Assembly (NCBI GenBank): GCA_030704615.1
Contig: CM060733.1
Coordinates: 15,438,001-15,502,000, forward strand
DNA: 64,000 nt
Direction of reading: 5' to 3'
Source: Takakia lepidozioides
Taxonomy: Eukaryota; Streptophyta; Takakiopsida; Takakiales; Takakiaceae
In this document: one piece after another, positions 11,986 through 22,310 of the stretch
How the letters are laid out: every line of letters begins with the position of its first letter
Position numbering within the stretch: the stretch's first letter is position 1
Position numbers and translations under genes: made by a program
Notes under the pieces: model-generated
Told to the model about the DNA's origin: nothing
Databases searched by the model: none
Seen by the model: only the letters and a program-made list of their open reading frames with translations

Positions 11986-12228
11986 CTGGACCCACTCTTC
12001 CTTCAGCTATCCCTGCCTCTACCAGTCACGTATAGATCCTTGTCTTGCTGCTAGCAGCCCACAATGACAGCCTCGATTTGTTCTAGCAAACACCCCAACC
12101 CTACTCATCACACACTCCTATGCTGAATTGCTCCCAACTTTATGGGGAGAGAGAGAATGACAATTTCCAGCAAAGCTTTGCATTGTATATTGTTGTCTGC
12201 TTCTCTCTGTCATCTAACAGGCATTCAC

Positions 12229-12326
12229 CTTTTTGCTTGGATTGTCCCACCAATGACTAGGGTTGGGAAAATATTCATTCCAGAGCTTCTCCTTGTCTCT
12301 GTTAGCTGTTACTGGATACTCTCCTG
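12229..12326 (-). CDS. Exon for first half of OSB PDF motif (PDF2)
   Basis: A 98-nt exon precedes the PPR exon. It encodes EKLWNEYFPNPSHWWDN then PSKK and ends at a strong donor (AAG|GTGAAT). The 243-bp intron 11986-12228 joins it in phase 0 to IHPRGPDVKHK. The joined motif has nine residues between WWDN and PD, the spacing I recall for OSB proteins. The acceptor GTGGCAG|CAGGAG (ending 12327) gives a start phase that matches the donor of the preceding PDF1 exon (CAAG|GTCAGG at 12471). No in-frame ATG lies within the exon, so it must be reached by splicing from upstream. Confidence 0.65.
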
Positions 12327-12470
12327 CTGCCACATTGGTGAAAATCACTCCAAACCATCACTGATCCACTCAACGAGCTAACTTCCACAATTCAACATGA
12401 AAAATCACGACAGGCAAAACAGGCTGAAATGTGTTAAAGACGAAGGTGCCCTCACCACATTGTCCCTGAC

Positions 12471-12870
12471 CTTGTGTCATGAAAGCAGCTAGCTTTCCTT
12501 TCAACCATGGAGGATCCAACCAACCATCAACCCAGAAGGACCTCTTGTGTGTGCTGCTTGTGTCTGCAGTCAGGCGATCTCGGATTGGTCTGCGAGGAGA
12601 ACAACCGAACAACCGCAGTGCAAGTGAGCAGCCAAAGATTTAAACGTGGCCTCTTAAGACCAAGCTAACCCTCCCAAGTACCTTATAAACACCAGGAAAA
12701 TACCAAATCATGATAGTAACAGGAAGAGCCCACATTTGCAGGATGGACAAACTTCTTCCACTCGTACATTAAGAAAGCCACACCTTGTGATTGCGTTTGT
12801 CCCATAATTGAGAAGGATATTTAAAAAATTCGTGCCAGCTCTGGTCCATGCTCCACAGTAGACCTTTGTC
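12471..12870 (-). pseudogene. Second, upstream PDF motif (PDF1), split by intron
   Basis: The first half, SWHEFFKYPSQLWDKRNHK, ends at 12784 with donor AAG|GTGTGG. The second half starts at 12589 after CTCGCAG as TNPRSPDCRHKQH. It returns one base out of frame as FWVDGWLDPPWLKGKLAAF and ends at the donor at 12471. Joining across intron 12590-12783 restores the nine-residue spacer of the PDF motif. The +1 shift lies after a CACACA run. The same shift is present in the related copy at 39027, so it is older than the duplication. OSB proteins are known to carry one to three PDF motifs. Confidence 0.6.
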
Positions 12871-13326
12871 CGAAAATCCCACCGCATCAACATTTCGAGA
12901 AGTTCCCGAATGGAAGAGTGCTAGTGAGCATTCAACACTATTCATGCAAGTCAGTTTGGGCTCCACTGGACTCTTCACAATGAGGAACATCCAAACATGT
13001 CCAAACTTACACATATGCTAAACCAGCTTATGTGTATGTAGTCTGGAGATTTTGGAGTGGTCCGTGAAAACGACCAGGGATTAGCTGAGCAGCCACAGTA
13101 ACAACAATCCCAAGTACCTTAAACCCGAGGGGAAAGACAAAAGACCTTGCGCATCCTACTTTCCTGCTCAGGAAGAACAACCTCGATACGGACAGTAAAA
13201 GCAGTTTTTGCAAAGCAAAGTGAGATTCTGACTTCACTCAACAAACGTTACAATCCAGTCCACACACTATGATCATACCAAAGTTCAAGCAAACTCCCTT
13301 TGTCATTCTATATGAAGAAAGCTCAC

Positions 13327-13440
13327 CTTGTCAAGGCTGCTATCCCACCATTGTGAAATATCTCACCATTGTGAAGTATCTTTAAAAGAACTCATGCCAG
13401 CGCTCTTCTACGCTCCAGCGTTATCCCAGGCGCCAATTGT
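13327..13440 (-). pseudogene. Third, degenerate PDF half-motif
   Basis: The sequence reads RWSVEERWHEFF, then a stop and a short duplicated stretch, then SQWWDSSLDK before a donor GACAAG|GTGAGC (exon end 13327). It parallels the first half of PDF1 at 12784-12870. It abuts the gypsy fragment at about 13440, which has removed anything further upstream, including any OB-fold exon. No matching second half was recognised between 12900 and 13300. Confidence 0.5.
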
Positions 13441-13445
13441 ACCTA

Positions 13446-15253
13446 TCATACAGCCTTGCCTAGCGATCCCGTGCGCTTTCTTGCATCTTTGCCTAGAGGA
13501 CATTCGTTTCTAGACCATTTGCCAGAAGCGATCTTGGCGAAATTTCTCACGTACTTTCGGTAATAGGAGGCGAGTCCTAGGAAGAATCGCATTCCTGGGA
13601 CCAAAGTCGGAGGCTCCCAGTCCAAGATCGTCCTCATCTTTTTGTCATCCATTTTGATCCCATCCTGTGTAATCACATGCCCTAGGAACTCCACTTTTGT
13701 GACCCCGAATTCGTACTTTGAAGCTTTGGCATACATCTTCCCTTCCCGCAATTTCTGGAACACCTTTTTGAGGTGCTCCAGGTGCTCTTCCTTTGTTTTC
13801 GAGTACACCAAGATGTCGTCGATGTACATGATCACAAAGTCATCCAACCACTACTGGAAAAGGTTGTTCATTAGCCTGCTAAAGGTCGCGGGTGCGTTGG
13901 TGAGCCCAAAAGACATCACCAGGAATTCATACGAACCATATCTTGTCCTGCACGCGGTCTTCTCCTCATCTCCTTCTGCCACTCGGATTTGATGGTAGCC
14001 TGAGCGCAAATCAATCCGGCTGAAATACTTCGCTCCTGCCAACCGATCGAAGAGGTCGTCGATCATTGACAAAAGGTACCGGTTTTTTATATTCACTTTA
14101 TTTAGAGCCCTGTAATCGACACACATCCGCAACGTCCCATCCTTCTTGTCTGCGAATAACACCGGGGCTCCGTAAGGTGACTTACTCGGCCGGATGTACC
14201 CCTTTGATATTAGATCCTTGAGCCGAGTCTTCAACTCGACCAACTCTCTGTGGCTCAACCAGTAGGGTGCCTTGGCAGGTGGCACCGTTCCCTGTATCAC
14301 ATCTATTTTGTGGTCAACTCCTCTTCGCGGTGAGAAACCACTTGGTAAATCCTCCGGCATCACATCCTGGTACTCTCCAAGATCCCCTTGATCCAATCTG
14401 GGCTCGGCTCCCTATCGACTTCTCCTTTCACTTGTCTTATGTAAAGCAAAAACTCGGGTTCGTGTGGCTCATCCACGGTCCACTCCTTTGCTGATAGTAG
14501 GTTTATTTGCTCTCCCACTTGGTTGGGCGTTTCCGACACTCGTAACACTTCGCCACCATTCCCACACGGTAGCGTAACTACTCTCTTGCAGTCATCTATG
14601 ACCGCTCCGGATTTGCTCAAAAATGTCATCCAAAAAATGAGATCCACTCCATCGATCTCGCAAATGGTGAAGTTCTCATGTCCCTCCCAACTCCCGAGCT
14701 GAAGAGGAACATCGAACGCCAACCTCGTCGCCAATTGTGGTTCTTCTTTGGCTGAACGCATTTCAATAGAGGCCCCTACATCACTTGTCGGGAGCCCTAG
14801 CTTCCGTGCCGTTGCCGGTGTCATGAATGAGTACGACGCTCCTATATCCACCAACAACGACACATTAGTTCTGGAAATTATCTCACTCACGAACATTAAC
14901 TGACTCCCTTTACGCAATGGGTCAATCTCCTGATACAACTCACAAGGGTAGTTGCCTACCTTGCAACTCTTGGCAACCACCGCTTCCACCAAGCGGCTGA
15001 TGGACTCTTCGGACAGCTCCGTGGTTGCCCGAGTTATGTTCAATTGTCGGGGTTTCGTGCACTTCTTGGCCATGTGTCTGGGCTCCCCGCAATTAAAGCA
15101 CACTCCATTGAAGGCCGCCTTCTGTCCGCCATAAGCCGCCGCGCCTGATTTTCTTTTCGGAGCACCGAGTGCCGCCTTGATGTGTAAAGGAAGACGGAGT
15201 CCCAACCCCATGATGAGGCCGATTTCAAGGACGATCGCGTACTGAACTCTAAG
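13446..15253 (-). mobile_element. Ty3/gypsy chromovirus gag-PR-RT fragment
   Basis: In minus-strand order there is a gag zinc knuckle CFNCGEPRHMAKKC at about 15090, then a protease-like LLVDIGASYSFMT at about 14860 (DIGAS in place of D-S/T-G). Reverse transcriptase follows with [32 protein letters not shown] and MYIDDILVYSKT, then FLGHVITQDGIKMDD. A TAG at about 13848 splits the RT. The element stops at the RNase H boundary near 13445, where the PDF debris begins. It belongs with the LTR at 15254-15892; gag is open into that LTR, implying loss of the leader and gag N-terminus. It is inactive. Confidence 0.88.
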
Positions 15254-15892
15254 CATGCGCCTAACTCCCAAATTGGCCGCCGGGCCAACTCGGAGCTTCG
15301 GCTGCTCACCGGGACATAATGGTCCCCCTTTGCTCATCCAAAAGACCCTCCACCAATTTGGACCTAGTGGAAATTCCCTTTGGTAGATGGCAGTCTGGAA
15401 TAGCTCCCCACTCTTTGGTTGCTTTCCGGCTCGCTCGCTCACTCACTAGTAGCTTGCACTATTCTCGGGGTTACTACTCCCTATATATACTTCTGTGACT
15501 GTCCGCGGGGGTTTCACAAACAACCCTGCCATTTTATGGCGAACCACCACGAAGACCCTCGACTCCCGGTGATGAGTCGCGGTGAGTCTTGGCCCACCCA
15601 CCACGGCCCCATTGGACCGTGATGAGTCCCAAGTCTCCCCACGACTCCCACCACAAGGTTTCCGCCCCATGGTGAGTCCTATGCCACCCCCACTAAGTCC
15701 CACCAAGCTATCACCACCCCTCATGGAACCACCTCCACCGCAACCTGGTGTGCGGGGCTCCACCTAGTGAGCGCCTCCACCTCCTTGAGTGCATTGGGCA
15801 CTCAAGAGCGCTTCAGCCCCCGTACCTATTGTTGCCACTGCCCCCATCATAGGGGCACCCCCCCCCTGCCCTCAAGGCAAAGGGTCGCGACA
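15254..15892 (-). repeat. Gypsy LTR (5' side of the gag-PR-RT fragment)
   Basis: This aligns with 19641-20295 in the same orientation. Read on minus, it starts TGTCGCGACCCTTTGCC at 15892. A TATA box (AAGTATATATAGGG, about 15478-15491) lies in a plausible U3/R position. The inner end is defined only by loss of similarity near 15254. Beyond the TG end lies a LINE fragment, so the LTR element inserted into a LINE. Confidence 0.7.
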
Positions 15893-15904
15893 ATGACAGT
15901 GGGG

Positions 15905-16110
15905 AACCTTGGTATAAACAATTGTTGGGCTTTCCAGATTTCCTCAACAAAGCCCTTCCCACAGGCATCAATCTGTTGTGTGAGTGGCCCCAAAGATAGA
16001 CCCCAACATGACCAAGGCTTTGGGGCTCATCCTCGAAATTTTTGAAGTTGATGAACATGGCGTGCAGGAACCCTGCTCTTGATGTTCCTGAAGAGGGTTT
16101 GTAGATCATG
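15905..16110 (-). mobile_element. LINE 3'-end fragment
   Basis: The minus strand carries a stretch homologous to 57060-57250: a word like ATTGATGCYTGT, then GAGGAAATCTGGAAA, then TATACCAAGG. In the longer copy this lies at the C-terminus of a non-LTR reverse transcriptase. The fragment is interrupted at its 3' side by the LTR starting at 15892. Confidence 0.6.
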
Positions 16111-16339
16111 AGATCATGTCCTTGCTCTTTTCATAGATTGAAAACTAATCTAGGGTAGTTTATGTCTAACCTCATTTTCAAAGGATAGTCTTTGGGCACC
16201 AAACAATATAGTTTTGGACACAACCCCCTCTAGGTCTACTCCCATTGCGAGGATCAGAAATGCTTGGGGGCTTACATGCATGGAGCTGCGATGCTTAGAC
16301 ATCGGGCAATTACATTCTCATTTGCTCTTTGTATGTGTT

Positions 16340-16760
16340 TACTGGTTCATGGTGACCTCGTCAAAGCTGGAAATGTACTAGATGAGGACTAGATGTTAGT
16401 ATGAACACTGCCCTGAAGCCCAACCTGGAGTTATTGCCAATGTGGCAGTAGGAATTATCCAAAAACAGATAACATAGATGTGGAGAAGCTCGTTGGTGAA
16501 TCTATGGTGGTTTTGTAGTGATTTTGACATGTTACTGTAGGTAGGGTTGGGGTGTTTCCTCCTAGAACTTCACGTCGTTAGTGTCAGCGGCTTCAGCTGC
16601 TAGCAGCAAGGCTGAAGATGTATTCATGGTTTGTACACAGGCATGGATACCTGAAGGACCAGGGATAGAGTGTGGATCCAGATTCATAAGAGGGCCGGAT
16701 TTCAAGTGAAGAAAAGTACGACATCCAAACAAAGAAGGTTAACACTTTGATAAGGTATGA
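16340..16760 (+). pseudogene. PPR and PDF-exon debris
   Basis: A short PPR piece (GDLVKAG, about 16350-16370) is followed by sequence like the PDF2 exon-intron region. This includes VEKLVGES at about 16480, the intron words TCAGCTGCTAGCAGCAAG, and at about 16682 the acceptor GGATCCAG followed by a frame-damaged ATTCATAAGAGGGCCGGATT. It is non-functional. Confidence 0.6.
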
Positions 16761-17479
16761 TCTGGACTGAATATGTTGTCTTCATGACTGATGTGAGGCT
16801 TTTCACAGATTCTCACCCCTTTGTCATGGTAGGCATGATGGTACATCCACAAGTTGTAGTGCCTTTGGATGAGAAGCAGACCCCTCACAAAGTATACCGC
16901 TCGTTTTCTCAAAAGCATACCATTTCTTTGCCTGCCAGAATGCTACATTATCCTTTTCACTCTGAAATAGAATCCACTTGTCATGTAGGGTTGGAGTAGC
17001 CCTGCTTGAGTTACCATCACACACTCTCTTATGATGTGGGCGATAACCTGAGATTACCATGATTAATTATTTTCAAGATCTTCATGAACACTTAATCAGC
17101 TGACATGATTGTTGTCAGCTGTGTCAAGTCGTAATCTTGAGCCTACAATGGAACCTCAAGGCTGGCTTGGTAGAGCAGGGACTATTCTCCTTTGAGTGCT
17201 TATCACCTGTATTCTTACCTCTGGGCTTGCAATTTTGTGCAACAAGCTTGAAGAAGGCTTATGTAAGGCTGACAGCTAATTATGATGCATTGGATATGGT
17301 AAACAATATATGTATAATCTAGAATGGTTCTTCTTGTTTGGAACTGGGTTGGTTTGAGAGGTGTTTTGTAACTTTTGTAGTTTGCAAAGTGCTTTTCAGT
17401 TTCATCTATAAACGTGTGTTAAAATGTCTGGCTTTAGTGAACGATTATATTTTGATAGCTTTGATAGTTATGTGCTAAT

Positions 17480-17940
17480 GACTGCTAATGAAGACACCTT
17501 CTTCAATTTCACCCTGTTTTCCCTCTTATCAGAATCACCCTAATTATTCATGTCTAAATTCTGCAAGTTAGTTGGTTGAGTGAAGCTTTGATAGTTTGGA
17601 GTGACTTTGACATGATACTGCCAATGTCACAACGGGAAAGTATCCAGAAACAGGTAATAGAGACAAGGAGAAGCTGTGGAATGAATACTTTTCTTACCCC
17701 AGTCAATGGTGGGACAATCGAGGCAAGAAGGTGATTGCTTGTTGGATTATAGAGAGTAACAGATGCAATTGAGCGTAGGAACTAGTGTGATAAGTTGACT
17801 TTGGTGTTTGCTAGAACAAATCTAGGCTGTCATCATCAGCTGCTAACAGGGAGGCAATGATGTATGCATGATTTGTGCAGATGACATTGATAGTTGAAGG
17901 AGCAGGGATAGATGGTCAAGTGGCAGCAGTAATGAGCCTC
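17480..17940 (+). pseudogene. PDF-motif exon copy with deleted second half
   Basis: The segment at about 17640-17730 encodes EKLWNEYFSYPSQWWDNRGKK and ends at donor AAG|GTGATT. This is the best-preserved PDF first half in the window. The following intron (17731 to about 17905) matches that of the PPR genes. The second-half exon is deleted: after GGATAG the sequence jumps to GATGGTCAAGTGGCAGC. No PPR follows. Confidence 0.6.
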
Positions 17941-19640
17941 GCCGCACGCGCAAACGCAGGGAGAACAAGATGAACGTCAATCCGGGGCCTGGAGTCCGGC
18001 GACGAGATGGGTTGGGCTCGAGAATTGCCCACCTGTGAGATGTGTCGCTAAGCTTGGCGGAGGATCAGCAATCGATGGAGGGAACCCCTCCTGCTATCCT
18101 AAACTACCAGCAAACGTAGGTTTCAACTCCTACGCTCACGGGGCAAAATTCGTGTGTTGTCTCATGCAGAATCTACTCCTAGCTAATTGTCTTCCAAGAC
18201 TTCTTTATTACGGTTAACACGGCTTCACCCCAGAGCTTATCGGTGTCCCAGGAAAATCTCCTTCACCTGGAATGACTGCCGCCGGAAGCATTAAGGGCAA
18301 GCCGCTTAGGTCTGGGTTGCTTCACCACCCCCAGATCGCACGTGTGTGCAAAGGGGTCACCTACGTTCCCGCTATCCGAAGGGGAGAGCATGCCCTAGCC
18401 TAGCCAAACGCTCTCTACCTGGACAATATCCCACTGTCGCTATTTGCTAGGGCACTTGGCTATTTTCTAGCAATAGATGTTAATAAGAAAAATATGAAAC
18501 ATACTATCCTAGGGAAGCTCTGATAGTTAGGAAAGAGAGATAAAAATCCTAGATTCATTTACCTCTATTCCTATTTTCTAGTAATTTTCTAAGCAGAAAA
18601 CCCACTTCAAAATTAATTACTGAGGCTGGAAATTCACTAATTCTAGAAAAATAGGCATAAGGTAGGAATTCATCTAAGCTTTCCAATGACCCATGGCTTG
18701 GCCTCTAGATAATTCTCTCCTCCCCCCCCCCCTTCATTGCCAAACAACCATTATCAAGATGTGGAAATCATAAGGAATTGGCCCGATGAGTCCAAACAAC
18801 CCCCTAAATACATAACCCCTAGCCTCTAGGTCCTAGGTTCAAACCCCTCCTAGGGCTAAAATGACTCATCAATCAGCGGATGGAAAACTGCATTTATCAT
18901 CCTACTTGCATCCTACATCCATCCTATGGATGAAATATTGCTTATTCCATCCTCCATCATCCATCCAAGAAAAATCCCTACCCAAGGCCACGTGTCAAAG
19001 ATCCGGTCGTCTCTCTCATTTGAAACCCCAAAAGCCTTGGTTCGATTTTTATGGACTTTCCTCCCTCTTTATCTTGCCGAGGTGTCTCGTGTTACCCCGC
19101 AAAGCCATCTTGGCTCTAAACCATCTCTTATGATTCTAAACGACGGCACCGAAGTGACCTTGGCAGCCCCTTAGAATTCAAGACTAGCCACCAAAAACTC
19201 CCCCTAATGCACCATCCATAAGCTTCAAGCTATATTAGCCTCCCTTAAAAGAATTAAATGGTCACCCCCTTAATCTGGGGGACTGCTGGGTAATGAAATA
19301 TGCCTTTATCCAGCGGTCGCTGGCTTGCCAACCGTTGCGTGGCTCAGCGCCAATGGCTCTAGCGCGGGTCCCGTGTCCTGGTCCAACACTTTAACCAGCG
19401 GATAAAGACTTAAGCCACAAGGTCTAGCAGGGATCTGAACGCGCCCCCGCTGCTCGAGACTGCCGCGCAGACCGTCAGCCATAGGAGCGCCAGTCAACAC
19501 TCTCCCTCTTTGTCTCGTGGTTCGTGCTTAGTACCATGCAATATCCACTTTGGCTATTGACTTAAGCCCTTGAACCATCATCATGGCTGTCGCGTACCTC
19601 ACTTCGATAAGCTCCCCTTCAAGTCATAGTTAATCGCTTT
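17941..19640. other. No gene seen; repeat-like DNA
   Basis: No supported coding region was found. A tRNA B-box-like word, GGTTCAAACCCC, sits at about 18836. A GC-rich stretch at 19300-19505 contains another partial tRNA-like head on minus. Neither folds convincingly as a tRNA. Both could be SINE remnants. Confidence 0.35.
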
Positions 19641-20295
19641 CATGCACGCGCCTAACTCCCAAACTGGCCGTCGGGCCAACTCGGAGTTTCGGCTGCTCAC
19701 CGCGACATAACAGTCCCCCTTTGCTCCTCCACAAGACCCTCTCTCAATTTGGGCCTAGTGGAAATTCCCTTTGGTCGTTGGCAGTCCGGAACAGCTCCCC
19801 ACACCTTGGTCGCTTTCCGGCTCGCACGCTTACTCACTAGTTTTTGGTCACCAACGGGCTTGCACCGTTCTTGGGGTTACTACTCCATATATATACTTCT
19901 GTGACTGTCCGCGGGGGTTTCACAAACAACCATGCCATTTTATGGCGAACCACCACGAAAACCCTCGATTCCCGGTGATGAGTCGTGGTGAGTCTTGGCC
20001 CACCCACCACGGCCCCATTGGACCGTGATGAGTTCCAAGACTCCCCACGACTCCCACCACAAGGTCTCCGCCCCATGGTGAGTCCTATGCCACCCCCACT
20101 AAGACCCACTAAGCTACCACCACCCCTCGTGGAACCACCCCCACCGCAAAGCCGGTGTGCGGGGCTCCACCTAGTGAGTGCCTTGGGCAATCAAGGGTGC
20201 TTCAGCCCTCGCATCTATTGTTGCCACTGCCCCCACCACAGGGGCAACCCCTCTTATGTCCCGACCCCCTGCCCTCAAGGCAAAGGGCCGCGACA
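19641..20295 (-). repeat. Gypsy 3' LTR
   Basis: Related to the LTR at 15254-15892, in the same orientation. On minus it begins TGTCGCGGCCCTTTGCC at 20295. Immediately upstream is a purine-rich GGTAGGGGTG that fits a polypurine tract. It therefore reads as the 3' LTR of the integrase-chromodomain fragment at 21200-21725. A TATA box is conserved at about 19890. Confidence 0.7.
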
Positions 20296-21199
20296 CACAC
20301 CCCTACCAACAGGGAGTCGATGTCCTCATCGACTTGTCTATTTTGTATAAACGAATAGCCAAGTTGTGGCGTCCCACATCAAGGAGTTTGTTTCCGCACC
20401 ATGGCGTCCCATGGTAAAGAATCAAACCCCTACTTGACTCTACTTTCCACTATCTAAATCGGCCGACTTCCTCCAAGTCCCGGCCAAGGGTGGAGCCTCT
20501 CAAGCTCCTCCCAGTGCACTCTTCTTGGCCCACTTCAGGGCCAAAGAACGATCCTCCCCGAGGATCGAATCGCCTTACTGCAACAATATTTGCTTGCGAC
20601 CGCTCGTGATGCTGCTTTTGGCATCACCTTGAGCAAGGGTTTGCCTTGAACCCTTTTTGACTAGGAAGATAACCTTGAACCAACCATGCGCCCCAATCAC
20701 TACAATTAGGTCCGCCTTAGAATACTGGCCTGAGGTACGGGAACACGCCGAAGCCGCACTACAACTTCGTCCCGAGGCTACACGATTATAGTACGTGAAT
20801 GGAAGCACGTAGCTTCCGCGTTAGCCCGCACTACAAGGCAACCCCCTCGGTAATGCAATTATAGTACGCGCACGCGCCAGGTGCGCACTAGCACGTGAAC
20901 TCCCAACGAAGGTGCAAGTTTCTTTGCCCCTTGGATGGGAGTCACCCGATTTCGGCACTACGCAAACACACGATTAATCCAATTTACCTCTATCACTTTG
21001 TAAGCTAGCATGCATTCTACACACTAGCCAACCATACCATGCATCACCATTCCAAACAAAATAGGACGCACAACATTTGGAAACCATTTCATTTATAACA
21101 AAATTTGTATAATGCAAGTTTTTGCAATCGGATTCCTGAGCTAGCTAAACCGGGCTAAGCATGCATTTCCTCCACCACGGTCCAAGGTTGATGTCCCCA
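20296..21199 (-). other. Retroelement 3' untranslated region
   Basis: Non-coding DNA between the chromodomain stop and the polypurine tract/3' LTR of the chromovirus fragment. No other gene was seen. Confidence 0.45.
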
Positions 21200-21725
21200 T
21201 CAACGCTTCTTCTGCTTTTGAGGTCGTCCTTCGAAAGCTGCAACCACCTCGGATGCGTTTCCCATTTCTGAGGCACATACCCAAGATGCCTCCACATGAT
21301 GATAGCCCTTCCATTTCACGAGATACTCCGTTTCTCGATTCTTGAACCTCCTCGACTTAAGCACTGTCTGCACCTCGTACTCAGGTTCATTTTCATGATC
21401 CAACAGCACAGGTGGCGGACGCAACACTTGATGTCGATTCGGACGCGCTTCATCTTTGAAGTAAGGCTTCAAAAAGGAGACGTGGAATATCGGATGCACC
21501 TTGCTGTTTGCCGGCAACTCCAATTCATACACATCCTCATTCATAACTTTCCGGATGCGAAAAAGTCCCGCATACGGAGGTACGAACTTCGGACTCACTT
21601 CCGGAGGTAGTCGAAATTTTTTGATGTTCAACCAGACTTCCGTGCCTGCCTCAAACTTAACCTCCCTCCGCTTCCGATTCGCCTGCCATTCATACCATTG
21701 CCTGGAATTGCGAGATTGTTGTCAA
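21200..21725 (-). mobile_element. Chromovirus integrase C-terminus with chromodomain
   Basis: The minus strand reads EVWLNIKKFRLPPEVSPKF, then VYELELPANSKVHPIFHVSF (the integrase GPY/F-like end). The chromodomain follows with YLVKWKGYHHVEASW. Chromodomains of this type direct integration to chromatin. The upstream part of pol is missing. Together with the LTR at 19641-20295 it is the 3' end of a second copy of the same kind of element as 13446-15892. Confidence 0.88.
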
Positions 21726-22105
21726 CCGAGTCGTTGAAAGAATAACCTAGTGGGTAATTTGTCATTGAGGTCAAGCTCTCCTAACTCTGCTTGAATAACG
21801 ATCGGATGTTGAGGAGAGGAATAGGCAGACTGTTGCCTGTAGTCATTTTAATCGGCCCTAGATGTCCGAACGGTCGACTGGAATCGTACGCCCTGCTGCT
21901 CTCTGCAGGTACCCTAGTCATATAAACTCGTGAGCGCTTTGGCTTCATGGACGTCGCAAACATCTTCCATTTGTGGGCCATGCCAGTAGCTGTGTTGATG
22001 TTTCACCATTTCCGATACAAATGGTCATGTTTCGTTGCTGTCTGTATACAAATCGGCTCTCATAGCTCAAAAACACTCAAAAAACAATCTGCGCGGTTTT
22101 TAATG

Positions 22106-22210
22106 CACCTACAAGCAGCGACACAATTTATAAAATCAGACACTGCTAATGAAGGCATCTTTAACACATTTCACCTTGTTTTTCTTTCTTATCAGATTCG
22201 GCCCTAAATT
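22106..22210 (+). pseudogene. PDF-exon tail fragment
   Basis: The reading LQAATQFIKSDT resembles AAAQLIKSGTS just after the PDF motif in the PPR gene. It is followed by the flank EGIFNTFHLVF, which is also seen after PDF copies near 12440 and 39710. It is a small isolated fragment. Confidence 0.5.
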
Positions 22211-22224
22211 TCCATGTGAGGTTT

Positions 22225-22310
22225 ACTATTTCATGAGTAGAAACCATGAGCCATGAGTCATGAGCCGCATGAGCGGTGAGCCGAAGTCTAAGACACGCGG
22301 TTTTCATGAG
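22225..22310 (+). repeat. CATGAG-rich dispersed repeat
   Basis: The stretch begins near CTATTTCATGAG and ends near CGGTTTTCATGAGC, with several CATGAG words between. A related unit in the same orientation lies at 44395-44462 beside a MULE transposase fragment. It may be part of a transposon end. Nothing further is known. Confidence 0.4.

Noticed and set aside
18830-18850. B-box-like GGTTCAAACCCC as a tRNA gene
   Set aside because: No acceptor stem or A-box at the right distance.
19300-19505. tRNA-derived SINE or tRNA gene on -
   Set aside because: A loose A-box and B-box can be picked out, but no clover-leaf, tail or target duplication was found.
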